Assembly: GCA_963971535.1 (NCBI GenBank)
Contig: OZ020592.1
Coordinates: 56,169,836 to 56,233,835, forward strand
Source: Notolepis coatsorum
Lineage: Eukaryota; Chordata; Actinopteri; Aulopiformes; Paralepididae
Reading direction: 5' to 3'
Length of the DNA: 64,000 nt
Part shown: positions 47,185-55,344 of the stretch, piece after piece
Numbering within the stretch: the stretch's first letter is position 1
Layout: each line of letters starts with the position of its first letter
Program-made: the position numbers and the translations under genes
Notes under the pieces: generated by a model
Database searches by the model: none
What the model was told of the DNA's origin: nothing
The model's input: the letters and a program-made list of their open reading frames with translations, nothing else

Positions 47185-50100
47185 GCTGTATCTGTCCGGT
47201 GATGTCTTGTTTATTATGGTGGTAACTCTATTGTGCTTTGTCTTGTTTCATGTAAAAAATAAAAAAGGAAAATAAAAAAGATTTTATCAAAAAATAAAAT
47301 AAAATTAACACTTTGATCGCCGGGGTTAAATTCATAATTTACCATCCCTCGCCAGCCCTATTTAACATGGAGAAGTTCCCCTTCTTTGCAGGGCTATAAC
47401 TTTTTTAATTGTATTGCTAAATTGACATTACTTTCGGCGATTAAAGTGTTAAGAATAAATGAAGAGTAAGTTGTGCAGACTGAGTGATTCCCCAACATTC
47501 TCTCTTGCAGTACCTCAGACAGAAGAATGCAGAGCTGGAAGAGAAATACAAGGACACAGAAGTACCGATGCCCGACTACTGGTGAGCAGCCCTGCATTCC
47601 TCTGAGGTCAGATTGACCATAAAATCATTTTATGGATGTTCAGTTATAAATCAGTCTAATCGAGTTTCAATATTCCAAAGGTTAATGTTTTATGCTAAAG
47701 ATTGAATATCAGTCTATTAATAATAATACCAAGATAAAACAGGATGTTGATATCTTGAGAATTTCCCCCATAGTACTAAAATCTAATATCAAGAGCCACG
47801 TATAGCGTATAAGAAAGGAAATCTACGGCATTTGGTTTTCTGCATTCTTGGCAGATAGAGGCAAGAGATATCTCTCTAATGGAGGAAAATGGGTACATCT
47901 CTCAACCATTTTTGTCCGGTGATCCCAAGTTAATGGTCCAAACTGTTAACACATTCCCTGCCATGACTTATATCCATCAATATAGCCAGTCTGCCACCAC
48001 TCTAAGCCTATGGAGATGTTCACCTTCTTTGCAGGGCTATAACTTTTTAAATTGTATTGCTAAATTGACATTACTATGGCCCATTCAACATCGATTATCT
48101 ATCGGTCAGGATGTAGGAACGTTATACTTTTTCATTCATATATTCATACAAAAATACCTTCTAGAATATAAGTGTTTTTATCATTTTCTGCAGTAATTCC
48201 TAGAACGTGAGCTATAGGCCTAAACGCATATATAGATTATCGATTGCCGTCTATTCCCTAGACACGCTATATTAAAAAAATTCAACTGTACATGATCGTA
48301 TACGTTATGCGTCATCATGCGCGGATGAAAGGGGGGGGGGGGGTCGTTTATATTTCCGTGATCGTCAGTAAATGCTTTATGTAGTATGGGTGATATATTC
48401 AGATCGGTTTGCGGTGAAATGAATAGACAATTGGGCTGAAAATGACGTCAGCGTCCTCTTACCGTTCGCCCACGAGACTGGAGGAAAAAGATCCCACTTA
48501 TTTTTTCTTTTTTTGGTCCACTTTTTCTCCCATTTTTCTATATTTTCTCCCATCCCAATTTCGTATCATCCAATTCAACCCTCCCCTGTCACGAACGCTG
48601 TTTCTTGCCTCCCACAAGCCGGCTGCAATGTGGACTAAGTCATACATAGCACAAGTCCCCTCCGGTACTTGAGGTAACAGCAGTCGCATCTTTTCACCTG
48701 CGCAGCTCGATCTCTCAGTGGCGAGGAGTAACGCGTGGGAGGCTCACGCTGCCCCCCGACACTTCCTGATTCTACTGCGCAGGCGCACCAACCGACCTGT
48801 AGGAGTCGCTGTCCACAACGCCCGATCCCCACCCATCAGTTTCCCACCCCCTAATACGGCCAATGTGTATTAGTACGGACGACCAGCTAAACTGAAAGCA
48901 AATGTGGAGCGCTGGGCTCGAACAGGCGAGCCCAGCGTCTCCAGATTTCGTGGCGAGCGCCTTGCCCACTACGCCACGTAGCCGCCCAAAGATCCCACTT
49001 ATTTGACGTCGATCTCCTAGATCCATTTCCGGTTTGTATGGCGCAATAAACGCCCAAATCATATAGATTATTGAGTTATGGCAGCGATCCTTATGCACCA
49101 TTTGGTTTTTTTAAAAGATTTTTCTAAATAATGTAAGCCAATAAATAAAGGCTTTTTAAAAAATTGTAGAGCTGCCTTGGATCTCAACCTTTCTTCTGCA
49201 CGCCAGTGTATGTCTGGAGTCCCGCAACAATATGTGACTGCCGGACGGATTTCCCAGATGCACCGATTGCCACTTCCGGTTGGAACTCGCCCGATCATCC
49301 ACCAGGCGGCGGTATTGAGGCGTTGCAATATTGTGCAGAGTCCCACTGTATCACCAGAGGCTGGGTGGCTGAATTATGAATGCCATGGCGAAAAAATGAA
49401 ATATGATCTCAATATCGCTGTACAGCATGGTTTGGCAGACAACGCATGGCGGGCAATAACGCTGTACAACGTGAACGGCGGTGGATGTGTTAAAGGTCCC
49501 ATATTTTACACTTTTATGGTGTTCTTCTGAAGTCTTGATATCCATAACAAGATATGTGTGTGGTTTTAAGTATCAAAAAACATCTCAATATAGTCTTACA
49601 TCTTCTCTATAAAGCTTTTCTCTGGAGCTCTACCACGAACAGTGTCTCTGTGTCTTTTAAGGCTCATTAATATCAATGATGTTTCCTCTATTTTCTATCA
49701 CCTCTATCATTTTCTTCTGTCGTGTAGCTTGCTAGCTCTGTGACGGAATGACCACTTGGTGTTTTCTTCCACATACAAGGTTGGACGGTGGGCAATGAGC
49801 GTATAGTCGTGACATCACAGGCTTATGGAGTCCAAATGGCTTATGAATACATGCTGTGTGCATTTCTCCGTGGATTTGAGTTTTTTGATACTTTCACAGT
49901 ATTTATATAGCACCTAGACCTGCTTTATAATAAAAATGTATGGAAATCTCCCTTTCTACAATAACTTATGTACAGATACCGAGATGTCACACCATGTTAC
50001 CTGTTACCTGTTTATTGCACAATGTTTTTTTTTTATTGGATTCTATATATGTTGTAACACTGTAATGCACATCGTTGCGGGCAAGACCACCCGCATTTCA

Positions 50101-50797
50101 TTGTATACTTGTATGCCGTGACAAATAAAACTCTTGACTTGACCTTTTAAGTAAAAGTAACAGATGGGATGGGTCCTCTGTATCAGCCTCTCTAGGCTAT
50201 TTAAAGGAACACACCAACATTATGGGAAATGCGCTTACTTCTTCCCCGGAGTCAGACAAGAAGATGGATACCAGTTTCCTCTCTGTGCATTCAGTAGAAA
50301 GCTATCCAGCTGCAAGCTAGCGTAGCTTAGCACAAATGAATGGAAGCGGATACGGACCACTAGCCTTGCTTAAAACTCCCGGAAAGGTGCGTTTGGCTAA
50401 TAGCTAGGCTAGTGGTCCATATCCATTTCCATTAATTTGTGCTAAGCTAGGCTTTTGGCTCAGAAATCTTATCTATCTTCTTGTCTTGACTCTGGAGAAG
50501 ATGGTTAAGCGCATTTCCCATAATGTTTGCATGGGAAGGTTCAGTATCATCTGTGCAACCTTACTTTTTCACTGAGTAATTTTATGTTGTCCTAATGTCC
50601 TAACCTTCCTTTTGTTTCTCTTTTTTAATAGGGGCGGCTACATCCTCAAGCCTTACTTGATGGAGTTCTGGCAGGGTCAGACCAACAGGCTTCACGACCG
50701 CATCGTCTTCACGAGGCCTAAGAGCGGAGAGGCGGCTTTGGGGGAGTTCCAGCACGCAGCTGAGGGAGGCTGGTTGTACCAGCGACTGTCCCCCTGA
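29932..50797 (+). CDS. pnpo: PNPO, pyridoxamine 5'-phosphate oxidase, complete
   Basis: PNPO is an FMN-dependent oxidase that turns pyridoxine 5'-phosphate or pyridoxamine 5'-phosphate into pyridoxal 5'-phosphate, in the cytosol. CDS: join(29932..29976, 32590..32714, 34059..34158, 34773..34826, 35044..35172, 47511..47581, 50632..50797), 690 nt, 229 residues. All junctions are GT-AG and phases agree. It starts [18 protein letters not shown]-site blocks are [46 protein letters not shown] and [16 protein letters not shown]. The C-terminal block is [17 protein letters not shown], in which the residues equivalent to human R225, H227 and R229 are kept, and the end is WLYQRLSP. Length agrees with human PNPO from its internal MDLGPM onward. 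Intron 5 is 12.3 kb of nested transposons. The gene is head-to-head with MRPL10 and tail-to-tail with PRR15L. Confidence 0.96.
29977..30200. other. PNPO intron 1, start
   Basis: No repeat or gene recognised in this stretch. Confidence 0.35.
30200..30625. repeat. Intronic duplication, unit A
   Basis: CAGTTCAGTCAGTATTTGTG, GCACCCAAATG, TTTATATTCTAGCATTGCTA, GAAGGTCTTAACC and ATATTGAAGGG, then GACTTCACTCTACAC, recur in the same order at 31365-31600 and 32380-32430. Unit B is longer because a ~510-bp repeat lies inside it. Confidence 0.75.
31025..31332. mobile_element. Palindromic MITE (family also at 50200-50540)
   Basis: Inverted ends: TAAAGGAACACTCCAACATT with TTGGGAAAT, and AATTTCCCAAAATGTTGGAG ending TCCTTTA. 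Inner inverted pairs (CTACCCTGGAGTTAGACAAG; CTCTGTGCATGCAGTAG) continue toward the centre. No frame. Confidence 0.8.
31333..32505. repeat. Intronic duplication, unit B, ending just before PNPO exon 2
   Basis: Same word order as unit A, with an internal LINE-tail insertion at about 31830-32340 whose 3' end reads TTTCCCACGGGATAATAAAA and a (TATTC)n run. The unit ends near TTTATGTGAGATTGATG, 85 bp before exon 2. Confidence 0.7.
31835..32338 (+). mobile_element. LINE 3'-end fragment
   Basis: AT-rich 3' region with poly-T and poly-C runs, ending GTGTCAAATTTCCCACGGGA, TAATAAAAGTATTTC and (TATTC)n. The phrase is typical of fish LINE tails; the clade is not certain. Confidence 0.55.
32590..32714 (+). 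CDS. pnpo: PNPO exon 2
   Basis: 125 nt, phase 0 in, two bases out. Acceptor TCATCCCCAG, donor GTGAGT. It encodes [20 protein letters not shown], then [20 protein letters not shown] and TK. Confidence 0.95.
32867..33660. mobile_element. TTAA-flanked non-autonomous DNA transposon, 794 bp
   Basis: TTAA at 32863-32866 and 33661-33664. Left end CACATCCACTGCC; right end (other strand) CACATTCCCTGCC. The body is shared with 47950-49489 (reversed) and with the right half of 1125-2067. No long frame. It lies in PNPO intron 2. Confidence 0.85.
33672..33860 (-). mobile_element. LINE 3'-tail fragment with (ATA)n
   Basis: ATAATAATAATAA is followed by ACTTTATTATTATAGCACC and TTGCAGTCCAAAGTGCTTCA. Same phrase class as 23945-24060. 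Confidence 0.55.
34059..34158 (+). CDS. pnpo: PNPO exon 3
   Basis: 100 nt. One base completes the Lys codon, then [18 protein letters not shown] and [15 protein letters not shown]. It contains the FMN-phosphate-binding RMVLLKG block. Acceptor TCGTGAAG, donor GTAACT. Confidence 0.95.
34160..34772. other. PNPO intron 3, no gene or element identified
   Basis: AT-rich, with TATATA runs and some imperfect inverted words (GTCGACGGTGTTG; CAATACCGTCGTAC). It may be an old MITE but cannot be assigned. Confidence 0.35.
34773..34826 (+). CDS. pnpo: PNPO exon 4
   Basis: 54 nt, phase 0 both ends: [18 protein letters not shown]. Acceptor CATTGACAG, donor GTAAGT. Confidence 0.95.
34928..35021. repeat. Three 30-bp units bounded by TTAA
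   Basis: TTAA recurs at 34928, 34958, 34988 and 35018, exactly 30 bp apart. Units read CCTTCTGTAGTGTGGTTGTG and AAAGGG with variants. The array sits 20 bp ahead of PNPO exon 5. The same unit, reversed, is at 54892-54955. Confidence 0.85.
35044..35172 (+). CDS. pnpo: PNPO exon 5
   Basis: 129 nt, phase 0 both ends: [37 protein letters not shown] and PVPNRD. Acceptor CTCCATGCAG, donor GTAAGA. Confidence 0.95.
35388..35537 (-). mobile_element. tRNA-derived SINE
   Basis: On the minus strand: GTGGCAGTGTGGTCTAGAGG, a B-box-like GGTTCAATCCC, then AGGCACTAAACCCC. This is the usual fish tRNA-SINE head. It carries pol III A- and B-box-like sequences. Confidence 0.7.
38122..40390. mobile_element. TTAA-flanked DNA transposon (copy 2 of the 6986-9500 family), split by L2
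   Basis: TTAA at 38118-38121 and 40391-40394. Left end CACTTTGAGCGCC; right end (other strand) CACTTTGTATGCC. The body matches 8593-9500 once the L2 at 38706-40047 is removed. It interrupts the LINE between codons for RQL and RKFRV. Confidence 0.85.
38706..40047 (-). mobile_element. L2-clade LINE, 5'-truncated, frame intact
   Basis: The minus-strand frame from 40047 begins [19 protein letters not shown] and holds [74 protein letters not shown] and [14 protein letters not shown], with no stop until the natural end. The 3' untranslated region has a poly-A and the AGCGACTTACAAGTTCTGT phrase, ending in (ACATTT)n. TGTACA flanks both ends (38700-38705; 40048-40053). Confidence 0.85.
41905..41945. 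mobile_element. Fragment of the GATATCGG-rich MITE
   Basis: TATCGGCCGATAATATCGGA and CATCCCTA match the ends of the elements at 45335-46370. It lies inside the L1 ORF2. Confidence 0.5.
42190..42648 (+). mobile_element. tRNA-derived SINE, full length
   Basis: TTCGTCTGG occurs at 42181-42189 and 42649-42657 as target duplication, within the L1 codons for YNFVWNN. The head GGTGGCGCAGTGGGCAAGGC is A-box-like, and GGGTTGGAGCCC fits the B box. The tail ends GGAGAAAAAGTAGATAAAA. Relatives: 44393-44770, 48490-48988, 51003-51232 and 53780-54256. Confidence 0.8.
43462..43985. mobile_element. hAT-type MITE, 524 bp
   Basis: The 8-bp duplication CCCTAGAC is at 43454-43461 and 43986-43993. Ends: CAGTGGTTCC and (other strand) CAGGGGTTCCCAAACTTTTC. 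It contains a T30 run. It splits the L1 ORF2. Confidence 0.85.
44218..45010. mobile_element. MITE with TAGnGnTGTCAA ends, carrying a SINE
   Basis: Left end TAGTGCTGTCAATAGATTAA, right end (other strand) TAGGGGTGTCAAAATTAATG. This is a widespread fish MITE type. A SINE (44393-44770, minus) sits in it. Confidence 0.6.
44393..44770 (-). mobile_element. tRNA-derived SINE, partial
   Basis: On the minus strand: CCAGCTGTGGTGCTTCCGGG, GACTCCTACAGTTCAGTCGG, then GAGGAGGGAAAAGATAAT. It is related to 42190-42648, but the tRNA-like head is incomplete. Confidence 0.6.
45021..45334. other. GC-rich stretch, probably L1 3' untranslated region
   Basis: Contains G9 and G-rich words (GGTCTGGTGGTCGCGGTC). There is no clear frame. 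It is placed between the L1 C-terminal piece and MITEs, so it is probably the L1 tail. Confidence 0.35.
45335..45595. mobile_element. GATATCGG-rich MITE, copy 1, with (AT)n
   Basis: GATGTCCGATATTATCGGCC at the left and AGTTGGACTATATCGGTATC at the right, with an (AT)20-like run between. Confidence 0.6.
45669..47116. mobile_element. TTAA-flanked DNA transposon carrying a MITE and a SINE
   Basis: TTAA at 45665-45668 and 47117-47120. Ends CACATTCGGGGCC and (other strand) CACATTCCCGCCC. Inside are a second GATATCGG-rich element (45770-46370) and the SINE in it. The right part has poly-C/poly-G and no frame. Confidence 0.7.
46040..46290 (+). mobile_element. tRNA-derived SINE, second family
   Basis: CCAGTAGCTCACCACGTACC and a perfect B-box GAGTTCGAATCCC, ending in poly-A. 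Confidence 0.65.
47150..47184. repeat. (ATT)n microsatellite
   Basis: About twelve ATT units. Confidence 0.9.
47309..47448. mobile_element. 140-bp TTAA-flanked MITE
   Basis: TTAA at 47305-47308 and 47449-47452. Ends CACTTTGATCGCC and (other strand) CACTTTAATCGCC. The inside contains the GCAGGGCTATAACTTTTT block of the larger elements, so it is a deletion derivative. It lies 58 bp before PNPO exon 6. Confidence 0.85.
47511..47581 (+). CDS. pnpo: PNPO exon 6
   Basis: 71 nt, phase 0 in, two bases out: [18 protein letters not shown], then PMPDYW completed by exon 7. Acceptor TCTCTTGCAG, donor GTGAGC. Confidence 0.95.
47950..49489. mobile_element. TTAA-flanked DNA transposon, interrupted by a SINE
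   Basis: TTAA at 47946-47949 and 49490-49493. Ends CACATTCCCTGCC and (other strand) CACATCCACCGCC. This is the reversed relative of 32867-33660, with long matching stretches (CTTCTAGAATATAAGTG; GTCAGTAAATGCTTTATGTA). Confidence 0.8.
48490..48988 (-). mobile_element. tRNA-derived SINE, full length
   Basis: The minus strand starts GGGCGGCTACGTGGCGTAGT with GGGCAAGGCGCTCGCCAC. The same tail family as 42190-42648 follows. The flanks AAGATCCCACTTATTT on both sides (48487-48502, 48989-49004) form a target duplication of about 16 bp. Confidence 0.8.
49900..50147 (+). mobile_element. LINE 3'-end fragment
   Basis: GTTGCGGGCAAGACCACCCG, then CATTTCATTGTATACTTG and GACAAATAAAACTCTTGACT. Same tail as 37372-37440 (reversed). 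Confidence 0.7.
50205..50540. mobile_element. Palindromic MITE (family of 31025-31332)
   Basis: Inverted ends: AAAGGAACACACCAACATTA with TGGGAAATGCGCTTA, and TAAGCGCATTTCCCATAATG. It lies in PNPO intron 6. Confidence 0.75.
50632..50797 (+). CDS. pnpo: PNPO exon 7 with stop codon
   Basis: 166 nt. One base completes Trp, then [38 protein letters not shown] and [10 protein letters not shown], stop TGA. Acceptor TTTTTTAATAG. It holds the conserved C-terminal substrate- and FMN-binding residues. Confidence 0.96.
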
Positions 50798-52700
50798 CAA
50801 GGACCACTACACTCTGGGTTTGAAAGACTGTTGTGTGTCATTTCCACCGGCGGCGACGACCAGCAATATCAGTCGCCGATGATCGCTGGAGTGGTGGTCA
50901 TCATCGTCTTCACGCAAACAGTTTTCGAAACCTTCCGGGAGCGGCTGGGGTCTAAGCACTCGCCTACCACAGCAGAGACCCAGGTTAAATTGGTCAGTCG
51001 TCCCTACGAGCACAATTGGCAGTGTTAACGGGTGGGAAACCGGTGGGGTGTGAGTCCTGGTCGTTGCAATGGCGACTTCTACTGGTCGGTCGGAGACCTC
51101 TCCCAGTGAAACTCCTCGCTGTCAGGTGACTATTGGAGGAGGTATGTGGTAGACTACACCCTCCCCAGACCGACAGTAGGGTCAGGTGCAATGACCAGGA
51201 AGGGAATTGGCATAACAACTAAATAAACAATAAGAACAAAAAACTATATATATATTATATATATACATCGAAGCAATGGCTCTGATTGGCTATCGCTGCT
51301 CAAAACCTTTTGAAGCAGAGGTTTTCAAGAAACATACAGGGTTTTTATCGCTGCAGCATCCGTCCCCACTCCTCATCGCTGTGCTCCATAGGCAATGGAT
51401 GGAATTGTGTCTCTGTTGCTGTTCGTCGTTGTCTGTGAAAATTTGGTGTTATACCATATAGCGCCTAGAATGGGACCTCAGTGTCACTGAAATTCATCAT
51501 TATTCACCTCATTCAAATAAGCTAATTATAATAATAGTAAAGGGAAACGCACTGATGTTGATTAGCTGCTGTATAGGTGCTAATGTAGGATTTGTCTTAA
51601 TAAGCCATGTGTTGCTGTGTTCACATTGAACCAAACCGTGGTCAGTACTTGTACTGTACAATCTTAACACGCTGTGTACACAATGAGTAACCCACCGCTC
51701 ACCGTATTACGAGGGGTTATATGCTGTGTAGCGTACATGAAATGCACTGACCGATGTGGGAGGGCAAAGTCTGGTCTGGTCGCCGTCAGGTAATGATTGG
51801 CAGTAAAGTGTTCCAACATGTTGTGTTTGTGCAACGTCTCTGAGAAGAACGTTGTCATTCATCACAAGAGGCACAATCACTATCCATTTTCAATGCGTTG
51901 GTCGCAGTTAGTTAGCATGTGGTTCTTCTACACGCTGCTCTATACTTCATCATAAAGATGCACTAGCGAAGACTTGCAATCATTTAAAACAAGGACCGTG
52001 TGTGTAGACTCGACCGCATAGTCGCATACAATTGAAATTAGTATGTAATGTACAGTAGTAGTAGTCTACGTTGACTACTATTCACACTGTGGCCATTTTG
52101 CTCTCATGTCATGCTTTCAGGTTGGGATTGGGAAAGGAATGTGGACATTACCGCTGTCCTGTGCTTTACTTCACCAGAAACTATCCCATTGTTTCATCCA
52201 GGAAGAGCTTCAACGGCCAAAACATTGTAGTTTTGTTTGGTGAAATAAAGCGTGGCACGGCAGTATACGGTGTGCTGCAGGCATTATATGTTTTATGAAG
52301 GATTGTTTTGGGAATGCATACTACATGGTCGTCATCGCCAGCCCGGTCCCCATTTCAAATGATTGGAACCTCTTACACAGTGCAGCTTTAAATGTTGATG
52401 CGATTACAAATGATCCTGATGCCTGTGTTCAGTGGTCATGGATTTTGATTGTTCCACTTTTAAGTCCATGCCAATGGATCCTACTGCCTTTTAATAACAT
52501 GATTAAAAGTGCTGATGTTGTTCCTTGTGCCAAGGTTATTCTGTGTACGATGCAGTCCCTGTAATGTCTGAGAATGATTTTTCATTGTTTACTAGGATTC
52601 TGGTGTGTTTTAAATATAATAGATTTATGTTATACTATTTTATTGTCACTTATCAACTGTGACATGGAGAAAATATAATAAAAGTAAAAAGAATTCACTG
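50798..52700 (+). other. PNPO 3' untranslated region or flank
   Basis: No further coding is seen. A SINE piece lies at 51003-51232. Candidate polyadenylation signals AATAAA are at 52244-52249 and 52677-52682. Which of them is used cannot be told. Confidence 0.4.
51003..51232 (+). mobile_element. tRNA-derived SINE fragment
   Basis: CACAATTGGCAGTGTTAACG, GCGACTTCTACTGGTCGGTC and a GGGAATTGGCATAACAACTA tail. It is related to 42190-42648, with no tRNA head. Confidence 0.65.
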
Positions 52701-53300
52701 AAGACTCTGAAGTGCCTTTTTTGGCCAGTAGATGTCAGTAGCACCACATTTGAAAACCTCAAACCTCTTTCATGTGCAGAAAGAAATTGCCATGGAAATT
52801 CAGTTTATACATGTAATAGTTATGAGAATAGTCTTTGTGCACGTTCAATAATTTTTCTTGAATGTAGAGAGGATGCTGGTAATATTCTGTTAACAGTCTT
52901 GTGTACACAAACATTAGGAACACCAGCCTGAGCATTTGTACCTGTATTAAATAGACTTCAGTCACAAAGGGAAGATTTGGGAGGAGGAAGAGAACAATTG
53001 AGAACATTTAGGAATTAACTGAGTAAAGAGTTTTGCTCTCTTGAGTTCATAAAGTAAAGTAAGTAACTGTAGAATCTATCTTATTTGTGTCTCTCATGTC
53101 AGTCTCCATTTACCATATATAGCCTTCCTGGAACAACTTAAGACATCATCAGACTGCTTCTGCTGAGATGAAATAACAACCTGGGCTAGGATAACTAAAC
53201 ACACTGAGTCAATTATCAGTTGACTCAGTGCAATAGTAAATTACAAGGGATAGAATGACCTGCGACCTAGGCAATAATATTCACAGAAGGCCTGCATCCA
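52701..53300. other. Intergenic DNA between PNPO and PRR15L, no gene seen
   Basis: AT-rich. No repeat family recognised. Confidence 0.35.
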
Positions 53301-53309
53301 GACCTGCCC

Positions 53310-53519
53310 TCCTTTTTTTTCTTTTTTTTTTTAAGATTTCTTTTTTGGCGTTTTATCGCTTTATTGCTACTGGGCAGTCCAGTAGAGAGAGACGGAGGAG
53401 GAATGGGAGACAGAGTGGGGGGGAAGACATTCGGCAAATAACGACGTGTTCGGGAGTCGAACCCGGGTTGGCCGTGTCGCGGCTGAGCGCGCTATGTGGT
53501 TCGCCACTGGGGCGCCCCC
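53310..53519 (-). mobile_element. tRNA-derived SINE, third family
   Basis: The minus strand starts GGGGGCGCCCCAGTGGCGAA. B-box GGGTTCGACTCCC is present. The tail is GCGATAAAACGCCAAAAAAG and poly-A. Confidence 0.7.
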
Positions 53520-53615
53520 TGCCCTCTTTTCTTGATTCTCCAATCACAAGGTTAGTAGGTTTTTGTTTGTCCGAGGGAAGCAACAGTTGTGCTTGGAGGA
53601 TCAAGAAAAGAGGGT
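53520..53615. repeat. Short hairpin repeat, relative at 55885-55965
   Basis: CCCTCTTTTCTTGATTCTCC and its near-complement GGAGGATCAAGAAAAGAGGG face each other. The GCAACAGTTGTG...GGATCAAG part recurs at 55908-55930. Confidence 0.6.
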
Positions 53616-53779
53616 GTGGCTTGAGAGAGGTCAATTCAGGAACCCTGAATCGCTTTGTGGGTTCTGGAAAAGGGCTGGATCCAGGCTACTTTGCATGCTG
53701 AACTACTGAAAGCTGCACAATAACCCACACATCACTCATTCATTTACAAGAACCTTGGATCTTATTTGTATATACATAC

Positions 53780-54256
53780 TTTATATATATATTTTTGTAT
53801 CCACTTTTTCCTCCTATTCTGTATTTTCCTCCCATCCCAATTTAGTCCTTATGCCAATTCCCCCCTCCCCTTCCTGGTCGTTGCGTGCATGTGCCCCCCA
53901 CTGGTCGGTCTAGGGAGCCCTGAAGTCTATCACATGCTTCCTCCGATACATAGGAGACAGCCAGCAGCCTCTTTTCACCTGGCAGCGAGGACACTCATTG
54001 GTGAAGTGTAACGCGTGGGAGGTCACACTACCTTCACCATTTCCCTCCCTCGCTGTGCAGGCGCCCTGACCGACCTGTAGGAGTCGCTGTTTACAACGAC
54101 CAGATTACCACCCACCGGCTTCCCTCCCGCTGACACTGCCAATTGTGCCAGTATGACGACCGGCCAAGCCGGAGGGACCGCTGACAGCCGGATTCGAGAC
54201 CAGTGTATCTGGGTGGTAGACAAGACGCTTAGTCCGCTGTGCTACCCGGCCGCCCC
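53780..54256 (-). mobile_element. tRNA-derived SINE, full length
   Basis: The minus strand begins GGGCGGCCGGGTAGCACAGC with B-box-like GTCTCGAATCC. The tail family matches 42190-42648 (ATTGGGATGGGAGGAAAATA). Confidence 0.75.
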
Positions 54257-54261
54257 CATAC

Positions 54262-54625
54262 TTTATATTTATTGATAATCCACTAAATGTGTTTACGTAT
54301 ACCAGGGTAGACTTAAGACTCAGTATGAGTATTGCACATTGTACAGTGTAGACTTAGTTAGCTATATATATTTGTACATGGGGTTGGCTTAGGATAGAAT
54401 CTGTATATGATACTAGAGGGGGGCTGTACATATGTGCATTGTGTTATTATTATGGATAGAGTAACATGTCTCACCTCATATTTGATCTTTTATGCTTATA
54501 TTTCTTATTCTCATATATACTGTATTGTAATTTGTATTACCCTGCCTGTACCTCCACTGTGCTGCCATGACTCATGAATTCCCCCCAAGGGGATTAATAA
54601 AGGAACATCTTACTTATTTATACAC
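54262..54625 (+). mobile_element. LINE 3'-end fragment
   Basis: ACCAGGGTAGACTTAAGACT, then a late CCCCCCAAGGGGATTAATAA AGG tail. It is the direct counterpart of the minus-strand tail at 9870-10330. Confidence 0.6.
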
Positions 54626-54675
54626 ACACCCAGACAAATGCAACGGCTACCTATGTACATCAACACGTTAACACG

Positions 54676-54681
54676 TTTATT
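54676..54681 (-). terminator. Candidate PRR15L polyadenylation signal
   Basis: AATAAA on the minus strand, 664 bp downstream of the PRR15L stop. Position only; use is inferred. Confidence 0.3.
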
Positions 54682-54891
54682 ATTAAAAACAAAATAAAAA
54701 TGTCATTCCAGGATTCATGATTGTATCAAATCTGATGACATAAACATGTTTGAATTATACACCGTCCACGTGAACATTCACGTGATATTTCTGTTTCATA
54801 AACAGCCGTCATCACACTCAAGTGGTTTCTTTGTTTGCTCCGCAAAACCGCATGATAAAAACATCCCTGTGTAATTTGCTCAGACCCTCCC

Positions 54892-54955
54892 TTAACCCTT
54901 TCACAACCACACTACAGAAGGTTAACCCTTTCACAACCACACTACAGAAGGTTAA
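54892..54955. repeat. Two 30-bp units bounded by TTAA
   Basis: TTAA at 54892, 54922 and 54952. Both units read CCCTTTCACAACCACACTAC and AGAAGG and are identical. This is the reversed form of the array at 34928-35021. Confidence 0.85.
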
Positions 54956-55344
54956 CCCTGTAACTGACGCCAGGATGCTCGTGTTGATAATGCCACGTCC
55001 GACGTGTCTCTCCAACTTGCTCATACAAATCACAGGGAAAGAGAGACCCGTGTGCTTTACTCATACACACCTCATTACCGCATATAATGTTCCTACGTTT
55101 GTCTGCTGATAACAGCTGTTTGCATAGGTGTGCGTTGGGTCCCCGGTGGCTATGGTTACCTGGGTGTGGTGCTTGTGCTTGGTAACATGGGGTTTATCCA
55201 CCTTGCACAATTTAGTGCCAACCTGGCTGTGCTTGTGTGTTTTGTAGCTATCATGTATTCTTTCGTGGGTGAGACACTGATATGAGAGCCGTGCGTGCGT
55301 GCGTGCGTGCGTGTGTGTGTGTGTGTACACATGTACTGTATGTG

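Noticed and set aside
35388..54256. True tRNA genes suggested by A- and B-box sequences
   Set aside because: Heads are diverged, lack a full cloverleaf on reading, and continue into long SINE tails.
54818..55033. Frame with repeated [10 protein letters not shown]
   Set aside because: Made by the two 30-bp TTAA-bounded units; no family signal.
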